The notes beneath the pieces are model-generated. The model made no database searches and was not told the DNA's origin. It saw nothing but the letters and a program-made list of their open reading frames with translations. Below are positions 54,139 to 63,390 of a DNA stretch of 64,000 nt, one piece after another. Source of the stretch: Caulobacter flavus. Lineage in GTDB: Bacteria; Pseudomonadota; Alphaproteobacteria; Caulobacterales; Caulobacteraceae. A program made the translations under genes and the position numbers. The DNA lies in NCBI RefSeq assembly GCF_003722335.1, contig NZ_CP026100.1, positions 434,001-498,000 on the forward strand, read 5' to 3'. How positions within the stretch are numbered: the first letter of the stretch is position 1; every line of letters starts with the position of its first letter.

Positions 54139-54226
54139 ACGATATTAAACTTTCGCAATGATCGGCCTTGCGGCGGGCGCGTCCCGGGGGTCTAAACGGC
54201 CTCGGTTTTTGCCTGGGAGCGCCGCG

Positions 54227-54832
54227 ATGACCCTGAAACTGATCAACGGCCAGAAGATCGTCGCCGCCACCCACAATCCGGGCAAGGCCAAGGAGCTGGC
54301 CGCCCTGCTCGACGGCCGTTTCGAGGTGCTGGCCGCCGGCGCCCTGGGCCTGCCCGAGCCGGACGAGACCGAGACCACCTTCGAGGGCAACGCCCTGCTC
54401 AAGGCCCGCCACGCCGCCGACCTGTCGGGCGAGGTGTCGCTGGCCGACGACTCCGGCATGTCGGTGACCGCGCTGGACGGCGCGCCGGGCATCTATTCGG
54501 CCCGCTGGGCCGGCCCGGCCAAGGACTTCGCCATGGCCATGGACAAGGTGGCCGAGCGCATCGAGGAGACGGGCTCCGAAGACCGCTCGGCCTGGTTCAC
54601 CTGCGCTCTGGCGGTGGCGTGGCCGAACGGCGGCCCGGCCGTGGTGGTGCAGGGCGAGGTGCACGGGACCCTGGTGTTCCCCGCCCGCGGCGACAAGGGC
54701 TTCGGCTACGATCCGATCTTCGTGCCGGGCGGCCACGACCAGAGCTTCGGCGAGATGGAGCCGGCCCAGAAGGACGCCATGAGCCACCGCGCCGTGGCCT
54801 TCGAGAAGCTGAAGGCGGCGCTGTTTGAGTAA
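54227..54832 (+). CDS. rdgB: dITP/XTP pyrophosphatase RdgB (Ham1)
   Basis: 201 residues from ATG 54227; an extension to 54158 is not family-like. Motifs: THNPGKAKELAALL near the start, TTFEGNALLKARHAADLSG with LADDSGM, and GDKGFGYDPIFVPGG plus SHRAVAFEKL at the end. The enzyme hydrolyses non-canonical purine triphosphates and keeps them out of DNA. In Caulobacter relatives it follows rph; here it is separated from it by about 2.5 kb. Confidence 0.95.
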   Translation: MTLKLINGQKIVAATHNPGKAKELAALLDGRFEVLAAGALGLPEPDETETTFEGNALLKARHAADLSGEVSLADDSGMSVTALDGAPGIYSARWAGPAKDFAMAMDKVAERIEETGSEDRSAWFTCALAVAWPNGGPAVVVQGEVHGTLVFPARGDKGFGYDPIFVPGGHDQSFGEMEPAQKDAMSHRAVAFEKLKAALFE

Positions 54833-54839
54833 CCACCCT

Positions 54840-54941
54840 CGTCATCCCGGCCGCAGCGCGCAGCGCGGAGAACCAGGACCCAAGGGCGGTGCGCACGGCC
54901 CCTGGGTCCCGGCTCTCCGCCTCGTTACGCCCGGCATGACG
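54840..54941. repeat. Dispersed palindromic repeat, family 2, second copy
   Basis: CGTCATCCCGGCCGCAGCGC at the left and CTTACGCCCGGCATGAC-like sequence at the right, with CCTGGGTCCCGGCTCTCCGC in the centre. Matches 44530-44640. Located between rdgB and hemW. Confidence 0.75.
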
Positions 54942-54961
54942 GTGAAGGGAGATCGGGGATA

Positions 54962-56113
54962 GTGGACCAGCCCCTCCCTCCCCTAGGCCTCTACGTCCAC
55001 TGGCCCTACTGCGCCCGCATCTGCCCCTATTGCGACTTCAACGTCGTGCGCGACCGGGGTCGGACCGACGAGCAGGCGGCGCTGGCCGACGCCATCGTCG
55101 CCGACATGACCGCCCAGCGCGCCCTGACGGGCGAGCGGCGGCTGCTCTCGATCTTCTTCGGCGGCGGCACGCCCTCGCTGATGGATCCGGCCGCCGTCGC
55201 CCGCGTGATCGAGACCGCCAAGGCCCTGTGGACCCCGAAGGGCGACCTGGAGATCAGCCTCGAGGCCAATCCCACCGACGCCGAGGCCGGCCGCTTCGAG
55301 GCGCTGGCCGACGCGGGCGTGGCGCGGCTGTCGCTGGGCGTCCAGGCGCTGGACGACGCCTCGCTGAAGATGCTGGGCCGCAACCACGACGCCGGCTCGG
55401 CCCGCCGCGCGATCGCCACGGCCGCGCGCCTGTTTCCACGCCTTTCGGTCGACCTGATCTACGCCCGCCCCGGCCAGACCGACGCCGCCTGGCGCGAGGA
55501 GCTGGCGGAGATGCTGGCCTACGGGCCCGAGCACGTCTCGCCCTACCAGCTGACCATCGAGGCTGGCACCGCCTTCGACCGCGCCGTCGGTCGCGGCAAG
55601 ATCGTCCCGCCCGACGAGGACCTGGCCGCCCAGCTGTTCGAGACCACGCAGGAGGTGCTGGAGGCCGCCGGCTTCGACGCCTACGAGGTTTCCAACCACG
55701 CCCGGGGCGCGGCCGCCCGCTCGCGCCACAACCTCGTCTACTGGCGGGGCGTCGACTATGTGGGCGTGGGCCCCGGCGCCCATGGCCGCCTGACCCTGGC
55801 CTCGGGCAAGGTCGCCACCGCCGCCCGCGCCAGGATCGCCGACTACATCGCCGCCGTGGCCGCCGACGGGACCGGCTTCGAGCGGGAGGACCTCACCCCC
55901 GTCGAGGCCGCCGAGGAGCGCCTGCTGCTGGGCCTGCGCATCGACGACGGCGTCGCCTTCGCCGAAATGACCGCGCTGGACCTCTTCCCGGACACGCCCA
56001 AGGTGAAATCGCTGGTCGAGGCGGGACTTCTGGTCGATGACCCGGTTCGGTTGCGCGCCACCCGCCAAGGCCGATTGGTCCTCGACCGGCTGACAGGCGT
56101 GCTCGCGACCTGA
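54962..56113 (+). CDS. hemW: Heme chaperone HemW (radical SAM)
   Basis: 383 residues from GTG 54962. The radical SAM cluster motif CARICPYC (C17, C21, C24) lies in YVHWPYCARICPYCDFN. Then FFGGGTPSLM, EANPTD, and GVQALDD define the HemN/HemW family. HemW is the variant CxxxCxxC followed by F rather than the oxidase's C, so it acts as a heme chaperone rather than a coproporphyrinogen oxidase. Older annotations call it HemN-like. Confidence 0.93.
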   Translation: MDQPLPPLGLYVHWPYCARICPYCDFNVVRDRGRTDEQAALADAIVADMTAQRALTGERRLLSIFFGGGTPSLMDPAAVARVIETAKALWTPKGDLEISLEANPTDAEAGRFEALADAGVARLSLGVQALDDASLKMLGRNHDAGSARRAIATAARLFPRLSVDLIYARPGQTDAAWREELAEMLAYGPEHVSPYQLTIEAGTAFDRAVGRGKIVPPDEDLAAQLFETTQEVLEAAGFDAYEVSNHARGAAARSRHNLVYWRGVDYVGVGPGAHGRLTLASGKVATAARARIADYIAAVAADGTGFEREDLTPVEAAEERLLLGLRIDDGVAFAEMTALDLFPDTPKVKSLVEAGLLVDDPVRLRATRQGRLVLDRLTGVLAT

Positions 56114-56168
56114 TAACGTCTCGCTTCGCGGGCCCCGGCCCGGCCCACTCAACGGAAAGTACCGCCGC

Positions 56169-57041
56169 TTGAGCCGTTTGCTTCCCCCGCCCGTCCTGTC
56201 CGACGCCCCGCTCGCGCCCGGCCTCTACCTGGTCGCCACGCCGATCGGGAACCTGCGCGACATCACCCTGCGGGCGCTCGACGTCCTGGCCGCCTGCGAC
56301 CTGCTGCTGGCCGAGGACACCCGCGTGACCGGCAAGCTGCTGTCGGCCTACTCCATCAAGACCAAGCTGGAGCGCCACGACGAGCACGTGGCCGAGCGCG
56401 CCATCCCCGCCATCCTCGAACGGCTGGAGGCCGGCGAGCGCGTGGCCCTGGTGTCGGACGCCGGCACGCCGATGGTGTCGGACCCCGGCTATCGCCTGGC
56501 CCGCGAGGCCATCGCGGCCGGCCATCCGGTGTTCCCGATCCCCGGCGCTTCCGCCGCCCTTGCGGCGCTCACCTTGGCCGGCCTGCCTACCGACCGCTTC
56601 CTGTTCGCCGGCTTCCCGCCGCCCAAGAGCGGCGCCCGCCGCACCTTCCTCGAGGAATTCGCCTCGACCCGCGCCACCCTGATCTTCTTCGAGGGCGCCT
56701 CGCGGGTGGACGACACCTTGGCCGACATGGCCGCCGTGTTCGGCGGCGAACGCCCGGCCGCCGTCTGCCGCGAACTGACCAAGCTCTACGAGACCTGCGT
56801 GCGCGGCCCGCTGGCGGAACTGGCCGTCGACCCCCGCTTCGAGAGCCCCAAGGGCGAGATCGTCATCCTGGTGGGTCCCGGCGAGGAGAAGGCCGCCAGC
56901 GCCGACGACGCCGAGGCCGCCCTGCGCGAGGCCATGACCCGTCTGCCCCTGGGCGAGGCGGCGTCCGAGGTGGCCAAGGCCCTGGGCCTGTCGCGCAAGG
57001 ACCTCTACCGCCAGGCCCTGGCCCTGAAGGACGCCGGATGA
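56169..57041 (+). CDS. rsmI: 16S rRNA (cytidine-2'-O)-methyltransferase RsmI
   Basis: 290 residues from TTG 56169. Opening with GLYLVATPIGNLRDITLRAL and containing LLAEDTR, VSDAGTPMVSDPGYRLAREA (read in two parts) and PIPGASAALAAL, all tetrapyrrole-methylase-fold motifs. RsmI methylates C1402 of 16S rRNA. It overlaps the YraN-like gene by 4 bases, which is the conserved pairing in proteobacteria. Confidence 0.95.
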   Translation: MSRLLPPPVLSDAPLAPGLYLVATPIGNLRDITLRALDVLAACDLLLAEDTRVTGKLLSAYSIKTKLERHDEHVAERAIPAILERLEAGERVALVSDAGTPMVSDPGYRLAREAIAAGHPVFPIPGASAALAALTLAGLPTDRFLFAGFPPPKSGARRTFLEEFASTRATLIFFEGASRVDDTLADMAAVFGGERPAAVCRELTKLYETCVRGPLAELAVDPRFESPKGEIVILVGPGEEKAASADDAEAALREAMTRLPLGEAASEVAKALGLSRKDLYRQALALKDAG

Positions 57042-57442
57042 CGGCCCCGCCGCTGCGCGAGATCCGCAAGGTCCGCGGCGCGGCCGCGCGACGCTCGGGC
57101 CGGCGCGCCGAGGCCTGGGCGGCCGCCTGGCTGATGCTCAAGGGCTACCGCGTCCTGGGCTTCCGCCTGGCGACCAGGGCCGGAGAGATCGACATCCTGG
57201 CGCAACGCGGACGCGTCTTGATCGTTGTCGAGGTCAAGAGTCGGACGAGCCTGGAGGCGGCGCTGGAAGCCGTGAGCTTCGAACAACGGATGCGCCTGCG
57301 CCGCGCGGGCGCGCTGGCCGCGGCGACGCGCGCCGGTCTCAAGGGCATGGCCGTGCGGCTGGACCTGCTGGCCATGACGCCCGGCCGCCTGCCCCGCCAC
57401 GTGCCCGACGCCTGGCCCGACGACGGGAGGGCCTGGGCATGA
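57038..57442 (+). CDS. YraN/UPF0102 family putative endonuclease
   Basis: 134 residues, ATG 57038 overlapping the rsmI stop (ATGA). The core GEIDILAQRGRVLIVVEVKSR holds the D/E-x-K of the PD-(D/E)XK nuclease fold, and RRAEAWAAAWLMLKGYRVLG precedes it. A Holliday-junction-resolvase-like family of unknown role. Basic, Arg-rich, soluble. It is coupled to the following gene by another ATGA overlap. Confidence 0.92.
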   Translation: MTAPPLREIRKVRGAAARRSGRRAEAWAAAWLMLKGYRVLGFRLATRAGEIDILAQRGRVLIVVEVKSRTSLEAALEAVSFEQRMRLRRAGALAAATRAGLKGMAVRLDLLAMTPGRLPRHVPDAWPDDGRAWA

Positions 57443-58254
57443 CCCGCGACGAAGCCGAAGCCATCCTGACCCGCGCCGGCGAGCACGACGACGAGGCCTT
57501 CCCACTGTTCGACGCGGCCCTGGCCTGCGCCGTGCACGACGATCCGGACCGCGACGAACAGCCGGCCCTGGATCTCGCCCGCTCGGCCGTCGAGCGCCTG
57601 AAGACCCGCATGCAGAGCGAGTCGCCCGAGGAAGCCATCGCCGAGGCCATGGCCGGCGACCTGCGCCTGACCGGCGACCTCCTGACCTACGACCATCCCG
57701 ACAACGCCGACGTCATCGCCATCGCCGAGCGCCGCAAGGGCCTGCCGGTTGCGCTGGGGGTGTTCTACATCCACGCCGCCCGCGAGACCGGGCTCGACGT
57801 CAACGGCGTCGACTTCCCCGGCCACTTCCTGCTGCGCATTGAGACCGACGAAGGCCCGCTGGCGCTCGACCCGTTCAGCGAGGGCCGGGTGGTGCTGCCG
57901 TCGGAGCTGTCGCGCCGGGCCCTGCGCACCGGCCTGATGCCCGACGTCGCCGCGCGGCTGGACCAGCTGATGGCCCCGATCTCCGACCGCGCCGTCTTGA
58001 TCCGCCTACAGAACAACATCTTCGCCCGCGCCCAGCAGTCGCGCGACTGGGCCCGCGCCGAGCGCTCGGCCCTGCGCCGCGCCCTGCTCGACCCCACCGA
58101 CCACCACCCCTGGCTCGACGTCGCCGCCGCGCGCGAGGGCCAAGGCGCCCTGGCCGGCGCGCTGCAGGCCCTGTCGCGCGCCCAGACCCTGGACGGCGGC
58201 GCGACCATCGCCGCCCGCGCGGCAAGAGAGCGGGTGCGGCTGAGACTCAACTAG
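57439..58254 (+). CDS. SirB1-family protein with transglutaminase-like fold
   Basis: 271 residues, ATG 57439 overlapping the YraN-like stop. The N-terminal half has IAERRKGLPVALGVFYIHAA and VNGVDFPGHFLLRIETDEG, where the Pro-Gly-His matches the transglutaminase-like catalytic His region; the C-terminal third looks like TPR helices (RLQNNIFARAQQSRDWARA). These features define the SirB1/PcmX (DUF1853-adjacent) family. Probably an accessory peptide-binding or protease-related factor; activity not shown. Confidence 0.85.
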   Translation: MTRDEAEAILTRAGEHDDEAFPLFDAALACAVHDDPDRDEQPALDLARSAVERLKTRMQSESPEEAIAEAMAGDLRLTGDLLTYDHPDNADVIAIAERRKGLPVALGVFYIHAARETGLDVNGVDFPGHFLLRIETDEGPLALDPFSEGRVVLPSELSRRALRTGLMPDVAARLDQLMAPISDRAVLIRLQNNIFARAQQSRDWARAERSALRRALLDPTDHHPWLDVAAAREGQGALAGALQALSRAQTLDGGATIAARAARERVRLRLN

Positions 58255-58321
58255 GATTGGCGGCGCGGCGGGCCAGAAACGCTCGCCTCGACACCCGGCG
58301 TGATCGAGGTGGAGGTCTTTC

Positions 58322-59131
58322 ATGTTAGTGCTTGGCGTAGACGCGGCATGGACCGCGACCGAACCCAGCGGCCTCGCCCTGATCAGCGATACGGGCGGCG
58401 AATGGCGACTGCTCGGCGTCGCCTCTTCATATGACGCCTATCTCGCCCCGGCGGACCACGACGCCAGCCAGCGCTGGCGGGGTTCTGTCGCCGATCCCGG
58501 CAGGCTGCTGGAACGATCCGCCTCGATCGCCTCGGCCGCGGTCGACATCGTGGCGGTCGACATGCCGCTCGCCCACGAGGCCATCACCTGCCGCAGAGCC
58601 GCCGACAACGCCGTCTCCCGGGCCTATGGCGGCCGGGCGTGCGGAACCCACACCCCAAGCGCGACCCGCCCTGGCCCGATCAGCGACAACCTCCGGGCCG
58701 GGTTTGCTCTCCACGGATACGACCTGCTGACGACAGGGCTCACACGGAAGGGCCTGATGGAGGTCTATCCGCATCCCGCCCTGGTCGAACTGGCCAAGGC
58801 TCCCAGACGGCTGCCCTACAAGATGAGCAAGCAGCGCGCCTACTGGCCGGATCTAGCGCCAGCTCTACGGAGAGAACGGCTGCTCGGTGAATGGCGGCGG
58901 ATCGTGACTCTGCTCGACCATGAAATCGCTGGCACGGCCGCGATGCTTCCACTGCCCGCGCTCGACAGCCCGGCCTGGAGACTGAAAGCCTTCGAAGATG
59001 CGCTCGACGCCGCGGTCTGCGCCTGGATCGGCGCCTGCGCCTCGGCCGGCGGCTGCTCGCCGTTCGGCGACGAGATCGCGGCGATCTGGATTCCCCAGGA
59101 AGGCTTCAGCCTCCGACGAGCGGCGCCATAG
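58322..59131 (+). CDS. DUF429-family protein
   Basis: 269 residues with GGAGG upstream. Opening VLGVDAAWTATEPSGLAL and later DIVAVDMPL, then GLMEVYPHPALVELA, ending with CSPFGDEIAAIWIP: the DUF429 pattern, which resembles an RNase H-like fold with conserved acidic residues (the first D in GVDAAW, the D in VDMPL). Function unknown, possibly a nuclease. Codon and GC use are a little looser than in neighbours, so it may be a later insertion in an otherwise conserved run. Confidence 0.85.
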   Translation: MLVLGVDAAWTATEPSGLALISDTGGEWRLLGVASSYDAYLAPADHDASQRWRGSVADPGRLLERSASIASAAVDIVAVDMPLAHEAITCRRAADNAVSRAYGGRACGTHTPSATRPGPISDNLRAGFALHGYDLLTTGLTRKGLMEVYPHPALVELAKAPRRLPYKMSKQRAYWPDLAPALRRERLLGEWRRIVTLLDHEIAGTAAMLPLPALDSPAWRLKAFEDALDAAVCAWIGACASAGGCSPFGDEIAAIWIPQEGFSLRRAAP

Positions 59132-59233
59132 CCGAAAGGCCGCCTAAAGGGCTCGCATTCGGCCCGCCACCACCCTAACTAGGCCACTATCCTCCGCCGC
59201 CTGAAGCTGGCGGCAGCCTGCCCCGGAGTCGTC

Positions 59234-60187
59234 ATGTCGCTGAGAGTCGCCGTCCAGATGGATCCCGTCCTGGGGATCAACATCGACACCGACACCACCT
59301 TCCTGATGATGATGGAGGCCCAGAACCGGGGGCACAAACTCTGGTTCTACACGCCGGACAAGCTGTCCCTCGAAGACGGCCGGGTGTTCGCCCGGGCCCA
59401 GCCGCTGGAGGTGTTCGCGCAGAAAGGCGCCCACGCCAGGCTCGGCGAGACGGTCGTGCTCGACATGAAGGACGACGTCGACGTGGTGCTGATGCGCCAG
59501 GATCCGCCGTTCGACATGGCCTACATCACCGCCACGCACTTCCTCGAAAAGGTTCACCCGCACACGCTCGTGGTGAACAACCCGGCCGAAGTGCGCAACG
59601 CGCCCGAAAAGCTGTTCGTCACCGACTTCCCCGGCGTGCAGCCGCCGACCCTGATCACGTCGGACCACGAGGCGATCTACGATTTCCGCGCCCGTCACGG
59701 CGACATCGTGCTCAAGCCCCTCTACGGCGGCGGCGGCTCGGGCGTGGCTCGTCTGCTGGCGGACGATCCCAATCTCGACGCCCTGCTCGAACTGCACGCC
59801 ATGATCGGGCGCGAGCAGGTCATCGCCCAGAAGTTCGTCCCTGCCGTCAGCAAGGGCGACAAGCGCGTGCTGCTGGTCGACGGCGAGCCGGTCGGCGCCA
59901 TCAACCGCGTGCCGGCCGCCGGCCAGGTGCGCTCGAACCTGCGTGTCGGCGGCCGCGCCGAGGCCGTCGAGCTGACCGCCCGCGACAAGGAACTGTGCGC
60001 CATCATCGGCCCGGAGCTGAAGAAGCGCGGCCTGCTGTTCGTCGGCATCGACGTGATCGGCGAGTACCTGACCGAGATCAACGTCACCTCGCCCACCGGG
60101 GCCCAGCAGCTGAAGCGGTTCAGCGGGATCGACGCCGCCGCGGTGCTCTGGGATCGGATCGAAATCATCCGATCAACCCCTGCGTGA
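59234..60187 (+). CDS. gshB: Glutathione synthetase
   Basis: 317 residues from ATG 59234 behind CCGGAG. The N-terminal domain ([19 protein letters not shown]) is followed by an ATP-grasp domain with [18 protein letters not shown], the [13 protein letters not shown] loop and [18 protein letters not shown]; the end has [20 protein letters not shown] with metal ligands. It joins glycine to gamma-glutamylcysteine. Full length and typical of proteobacterial GshB. Confidence 0.96.
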   Translation: MSLRVAVQMDPVLGINIDTDTTFLMMMEAQNRGHKLWFYTPDKLSLEDGRVFARAQPLEVFAQKGAHARLGETVVLDMKDDVDVVLMRQDPPFDMAYITATHFLEKVHPHTLVVNNPAEVRNAPEKLFVTDFPGVQPPTLITSDHEAIYDFRARHGDIVLKPLYGGGGSGVARLLADDPNLDALLELHAMIGREQVIAQKFVPAVSKGDKRVLLVDGEPVGAINRVPAAGQVRSNLRVGGRAEAVELTARDKELCAIIGPELKKRGLLFVGIDVIGEYLTEINVTSPTGAQQLKRFSGIDAAAVLWDRIEIIRSTPA

Positions 60188-60274
60188 AGAACCGGCGCTA
60201 GTGTACTGAATCGTCACACTTTCCTGAAACGTTCGTTTTTCGTTCTTGCTCCGAGCCGGCAGCCATGCTTGGCT

Positions 60275-60283
60275 TGTGGATAA
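60275..60283 (-). promoter_or_regulatory. Perfect DnaA-box sequence in front of comM
   Basis: TTATCCACA on the minus strand (TGTGGATAA as written), matching the strict DnaA box. It lies 22 bases before the comM start. A single box can occur by chance; a regulatory role is inferred. Confidence 0.4.
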
Positions 60284-60304
60284 GTCGGGCGTTTTTCGGG
60301 GGGA

Positions 60305-61204
60305 ATGATGGCGGCCAAGGTCGTCACGGTGGCGTTCGAGGGCGTCGAAGCGCGCCGCGTCGACGTCGAGGTGCAACTGACGGGCGGGGTGGTCGCCTTC
60401 GCCGTCGTCGGCCTGCCTGACAAGGCCGTGGCCGAAAGCCGCGAGCGGGTGCGCGGGGCCTTCGCCGGTCTTGGCCTGTCGATGCCGGGCAAGCGCATCG
60501 TCGCCAACCTCGCCCCCGCCGACCTGCCCAAGGAAGGCACCCACTTCGACCTGCCCATCGCCCTGGCGCTGCTCGGCGTCATGGGCGTGATCCCGCCCGA
60601 CGCGCTGGACGGCTGGGCGGCCATGGGCGAACTATCGCTGGACGGCCGCATCGTCGCCTGCGCCGGCGCCCTGCCCGCGGCCATGGCGGCGGGGGCCATG
60701 GAGCTGGGCCTGATCTGCCCCGAGGCCTGCGGGCCGGAAGCCGCCTGGGCCGGCGGCACGCGAATCCTGGCGCCGCGTTCGCTGGTGGCGCTGATCAACC
60801 ACTTCCGGGGCAGCCAACTGCTGGGCGCCCCCTCGCCCGGTCCGGTGGTCGAGGGCGAGCGGGCGAAGGACCTGCGCGACGTCAAGGGCCAGGAACAGGG
60901 CAAGCGGGCGCTGGAGATCGCCGCGGCCGGCGGCCACAACCTGCTGTTCGTCGGTCCGCCTGGGTCGGGCAAGTCGATGCTGGCCCAGCGGCTGCCCGGC
61001 CTCCTGCCGCCCCTGACCTCGCGGGAGCTGCTGGAGACCTCCATGGTCCATTCGGTGGCCGGACTGATCGCCAGGGGCGCCCTGACGAGAGCCCGGCCGT
61101 TCCGCAGCCCGCATCACAGCGCCAGCATGGCCGCCCTCACCGGCTGTGAATTCTCAGAGATAATTGGATTTATCAAAGTTAGTGAGACAGTCGGTGCCCG
61201 CTAG
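60305..61204 (+). pseudogene. comM: ComM/YifB family Mg-chelatase-like ATPase, truncated by an insertion
   Basis: 299 residues as read; intact relatives have about 510. The first 280 are normal: [18 protein letters not shown] at the N-terminus, [17 protein letters not shown], and Walker A GPPGSGKS (217-224) in the AAA+ domain, then [15 protein letters not shown]. After G280 (61142-61144) the frame continues for 19 unrelated residues and stops. Walker B, sensor and C-terminal domains are missing. In competent bacteria ComM is a branch-migration helicase; here it should be inactive. The break coincides with the start of a probable mobile element, so the other half is expected beyond the right edge. 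Confidence 0.88.
61152..61187. repeat. Imperfect dyad at the comM/element junction
   Basis: TCTCA (61152-61156) and GATAA (61159-61163) are mirrored by TTATC (61170-61174) and TGAGA (61183-61187), centred just inside the junction. It has the look of a recombinase binding site next to an attachment core. Confidence 0.5.
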
Positions 61205-61293
61205 AAACGGGCTCGCGATGTCTGCCTTAGCTGAGTCCTCGTTCGCTCCTTAGCCGGTAAGGGCGACGCATCAGCGCGCCGCCCTCAGCCTCG

Positions 61294-63285
61294 CTAGATC
61301 GTCCAGACTTGGTTCAAGACCTGCGCCGCCAAGGCCGCCTTATCCTGCGGCAGGAAGCGTCCGTAGTGTTCGGCGATGGTGTCGGGCGTGTCCTGGATCG
61401 CGTAACTCGCCTGCTCGAAAGAGCCCGTCCGCTTGAGGACATGGGTCGCCAACACGTCGCGCACATTGTGCGGGCCGTGCGGCAAAAGACCCTCGATGGC
61501 GCCGCGTCCGGTGTAGGGATTGTAGATCCCGTAGCGCTGAATGATCGTGCGCCAAGCCTCGTAGAAGGTGTGCTGCTCGTATGCCGGATTGGTGCTGATC
61601 GTCTTCACTGTCTTGATGAAGAACGTCCGTGGATCGGTCCGGCCGCGCAGCAACGTCGGGCGGTCCTTCGCCAGATAGACGTCGATCTCGTCGTAAAGGC
61701 CGTCAAGGTTTTGCAGGATCAGGCGCAGCGGACTTTTGCGGAAGAAGGACGAGCCGGCGTTCTTGAACGCCACGGCCGGAACAAGCACCTCCCATCCGCC
61801 CTCGCGGTCGCTCCACCGCATTTCGCCGCGCTTCAGACCCTCAAGCTGCTTCTCCGGCGTACCGCTGCGCCCACGGGGGACGAACAACAACTCCCGCAGG
61901 TTCTTTTGCCGAAGACCAAGGTGAAGGCCGATGCGGAGCATGAGATAGGCCCGCGTCGCCTCGGCCGCTGCGACCGGAAACCGCCGCCGATCCGGCCGCA
62001 GTCGGCGTACTTCCTCGCCGATCTTCCGGTACTCACCAAGCGGGCTGTCAGCCTCCAGAACCGGAAGGATCGGCTCGAACGGATCGCGATGGACGCGCGC
62101 CACCCGGTCGATCTCGCGCGTCCGAACGAGCGCATGACGGTGCATCGCTTCGCAGACTGCATCCCAATCGGCGTGCGCCGCCTCGACGTCGTCGGTGCGG
62201 ATCAGCCCCTCAACCGGCCGCAGATAGCTGGCCAGGTGCGGCGATTGCCGAAGCCATCCGGTGCCCTCGCGCGTCAGGCCGGCGACGACGATCAGCATCT
62301 CGCTCTCCCATCGCGTGAAGAAACCGCGCTTCGTCTCGCGCCAACGCAAGTACCAATCCCAGACGGGCGGAAAGAGCAGCATCGCGAAGGTCAAGGAGCG
62401 AAGCGGTACGCCATAGCCGCGCAAGTCGCCCTCGGGACATGCCGCCAGGGCGCCGAACATCAGCCCAAGGTGATCCATCTTCTGATCGGCCGTTGCATCG
62501 TTCCAGACGCCGTTACGGCCTTTGCCGCTGGTGGTCAGGGTGGCGGTCTTAAAAAGGCGTAGGTCTCTGGCTTCGGCGTCGAGAACCGGCGGCGCACGCT
62601 CGGCGCCGAGCGGCCGGCCGATGACGATTTCGCCGCCGTCAGCCAAACGGTCGGCCAGCGCGGCGGGACGTGGCATGGGCAGCGGGCAATTGCCTTCCGA
62701 GAAGCGGAACGAGAACCGATAGAGCTGCGCGTTGGCGTGGTAGCGCCGGTACTCGGTCGAGCCCGACACGACGACGGTCCGCACCCAATCTAGGATTTCG
62801 TCGCGCTTGGCCTTGGGCAAACGGTCGAAGTCGTCGGGCAGGTGCCAGGCGATCCGACGGCGCTCGGCCGTAGAGAGCTTTTCCAGGCCGCCGCCCGTGA
62901 CCATCCGGCTCGGGTGCGTGAGCTTGGCGCGGAAGTAGCCCTCTGGCAGCCGATAGCGGGCCTCGATCGCCGTCAGGATGCGGAAGGTGGAGGCGCTTCG
63001 CGGCTCCTTCTTCCGCCGTTGCCACGTGTAGAGGGTCTGGACGTCGATCTTGTCGCCGCCGGCCGCGAGCGCCTTGTGAAGGGCGTAGACGGTTTCGCCG
63101 TGGCGGCGGACGTGAAGGCCCAGGGCACCGGCGAAGTCGCCGGGATCTTCCCATTCGGTCCAAAGAGGGTCTGGCCGGGCGACAATGGGCCGGGTCTTTT
63201 GGGCCCTCTTGGGCTTGGTGACTCGGCTCTGTTGCGCAGAGAGGCGCGCACTTTCGAGCGGCGCGGCTTTGTTTTTAGAAGGCAT
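61294..63285 (-). CDS. Large atypical tyrosine recombinase/integrase
   Basis: 663 residues, much longer than usual integrases. The C-terminal catalytic region shows the expected order: R459 in LGLRQKNLREL, H606 and R609 in PHNVRDVLATHVLKRTG, and Y641 in IAEHYGRF as the likely nucleophile. The N-terminal half contains a helical region with DKIDVQTLYTWQRRKKEPRS, which looks like a DNA-binding segment, and a basic, lysine-rich extreme N-terminus. It lies at the edge of the element with its 3' end toward comM and is therefore the best candidate for the enzyme that integrated it. Divergent from the thermonuclease gene. Confidence 0.75.
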   Translation of the reverse strand: MPSKNKAAPLESARLSAQQSRVTKPKRAQKTRPIVARPDPLWTEWEDPGDFAGALGLHVRRHGETVYALHKALAAGGDKIDVQTLYTWQRRKKEPRSASTFRILTAIEARYRLPEGYFRAKLTHPSRMVTGGGLEKLSTAERRRIAWHLPDDFDRLPKAKRDEILDWVRTVVVSGSTEYRRYHANAQLYRFSFRFSEGNCPLPMPRPAALADRLADGGEIVIGRPLGAERAPPVLDAEARDLRLFKTATLTTSGKGRNGVWNDATADQKMDHLGLMFGALAACPEGDLRGYGVPLRSLTFAMLLFPPVWDWYLRWRETKRGFFTRWESEMLIVVAGLTREGTGWLRQSPHLASYLRPVEGLIRTDDVEAAHADWDAVCEAMHRHALVRTREIDRVARVHRDPFEPILPVLEADSPLGEYRKIGEEVRRLRPDRRRFPVAAAEATRAYLMLRIGLHLGLRQKNLRELLFVPRGRSGTPEKQLEGLKRGEMRWSDREGGWEVLVPAVAFKNAGSSFFRKSPLRLILQNLDGLYDEIDVYLAKDRPTLLRGRTDPRTFFIKTVKTISTNPAYEQHTFYEAWRTIIQRYGIYNPYTGRGAIEGLLPHGPHNVRDVLATHVLKRTGSFEQASYAIQDTPDTIAEHYGRFLPQDKAALAAQVLNQVWTI

Positions 63286-63390
63286 GTCATTCGCACAGAA
63301 GCGCGGACTTTTTGTCCACCCATTTGCGACGTGTCGAACGGGTCAGATCTGCCACTTTGAGGTCCGGCGCGGCGCCGCTAGAAGCGGTCC

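Noticed and set aside
53918..54787. 289-codon minus-strand frame opposite rdgB
   Set aside because: Only its last 38 codons look like a protein; the rest mirrors rdgB.
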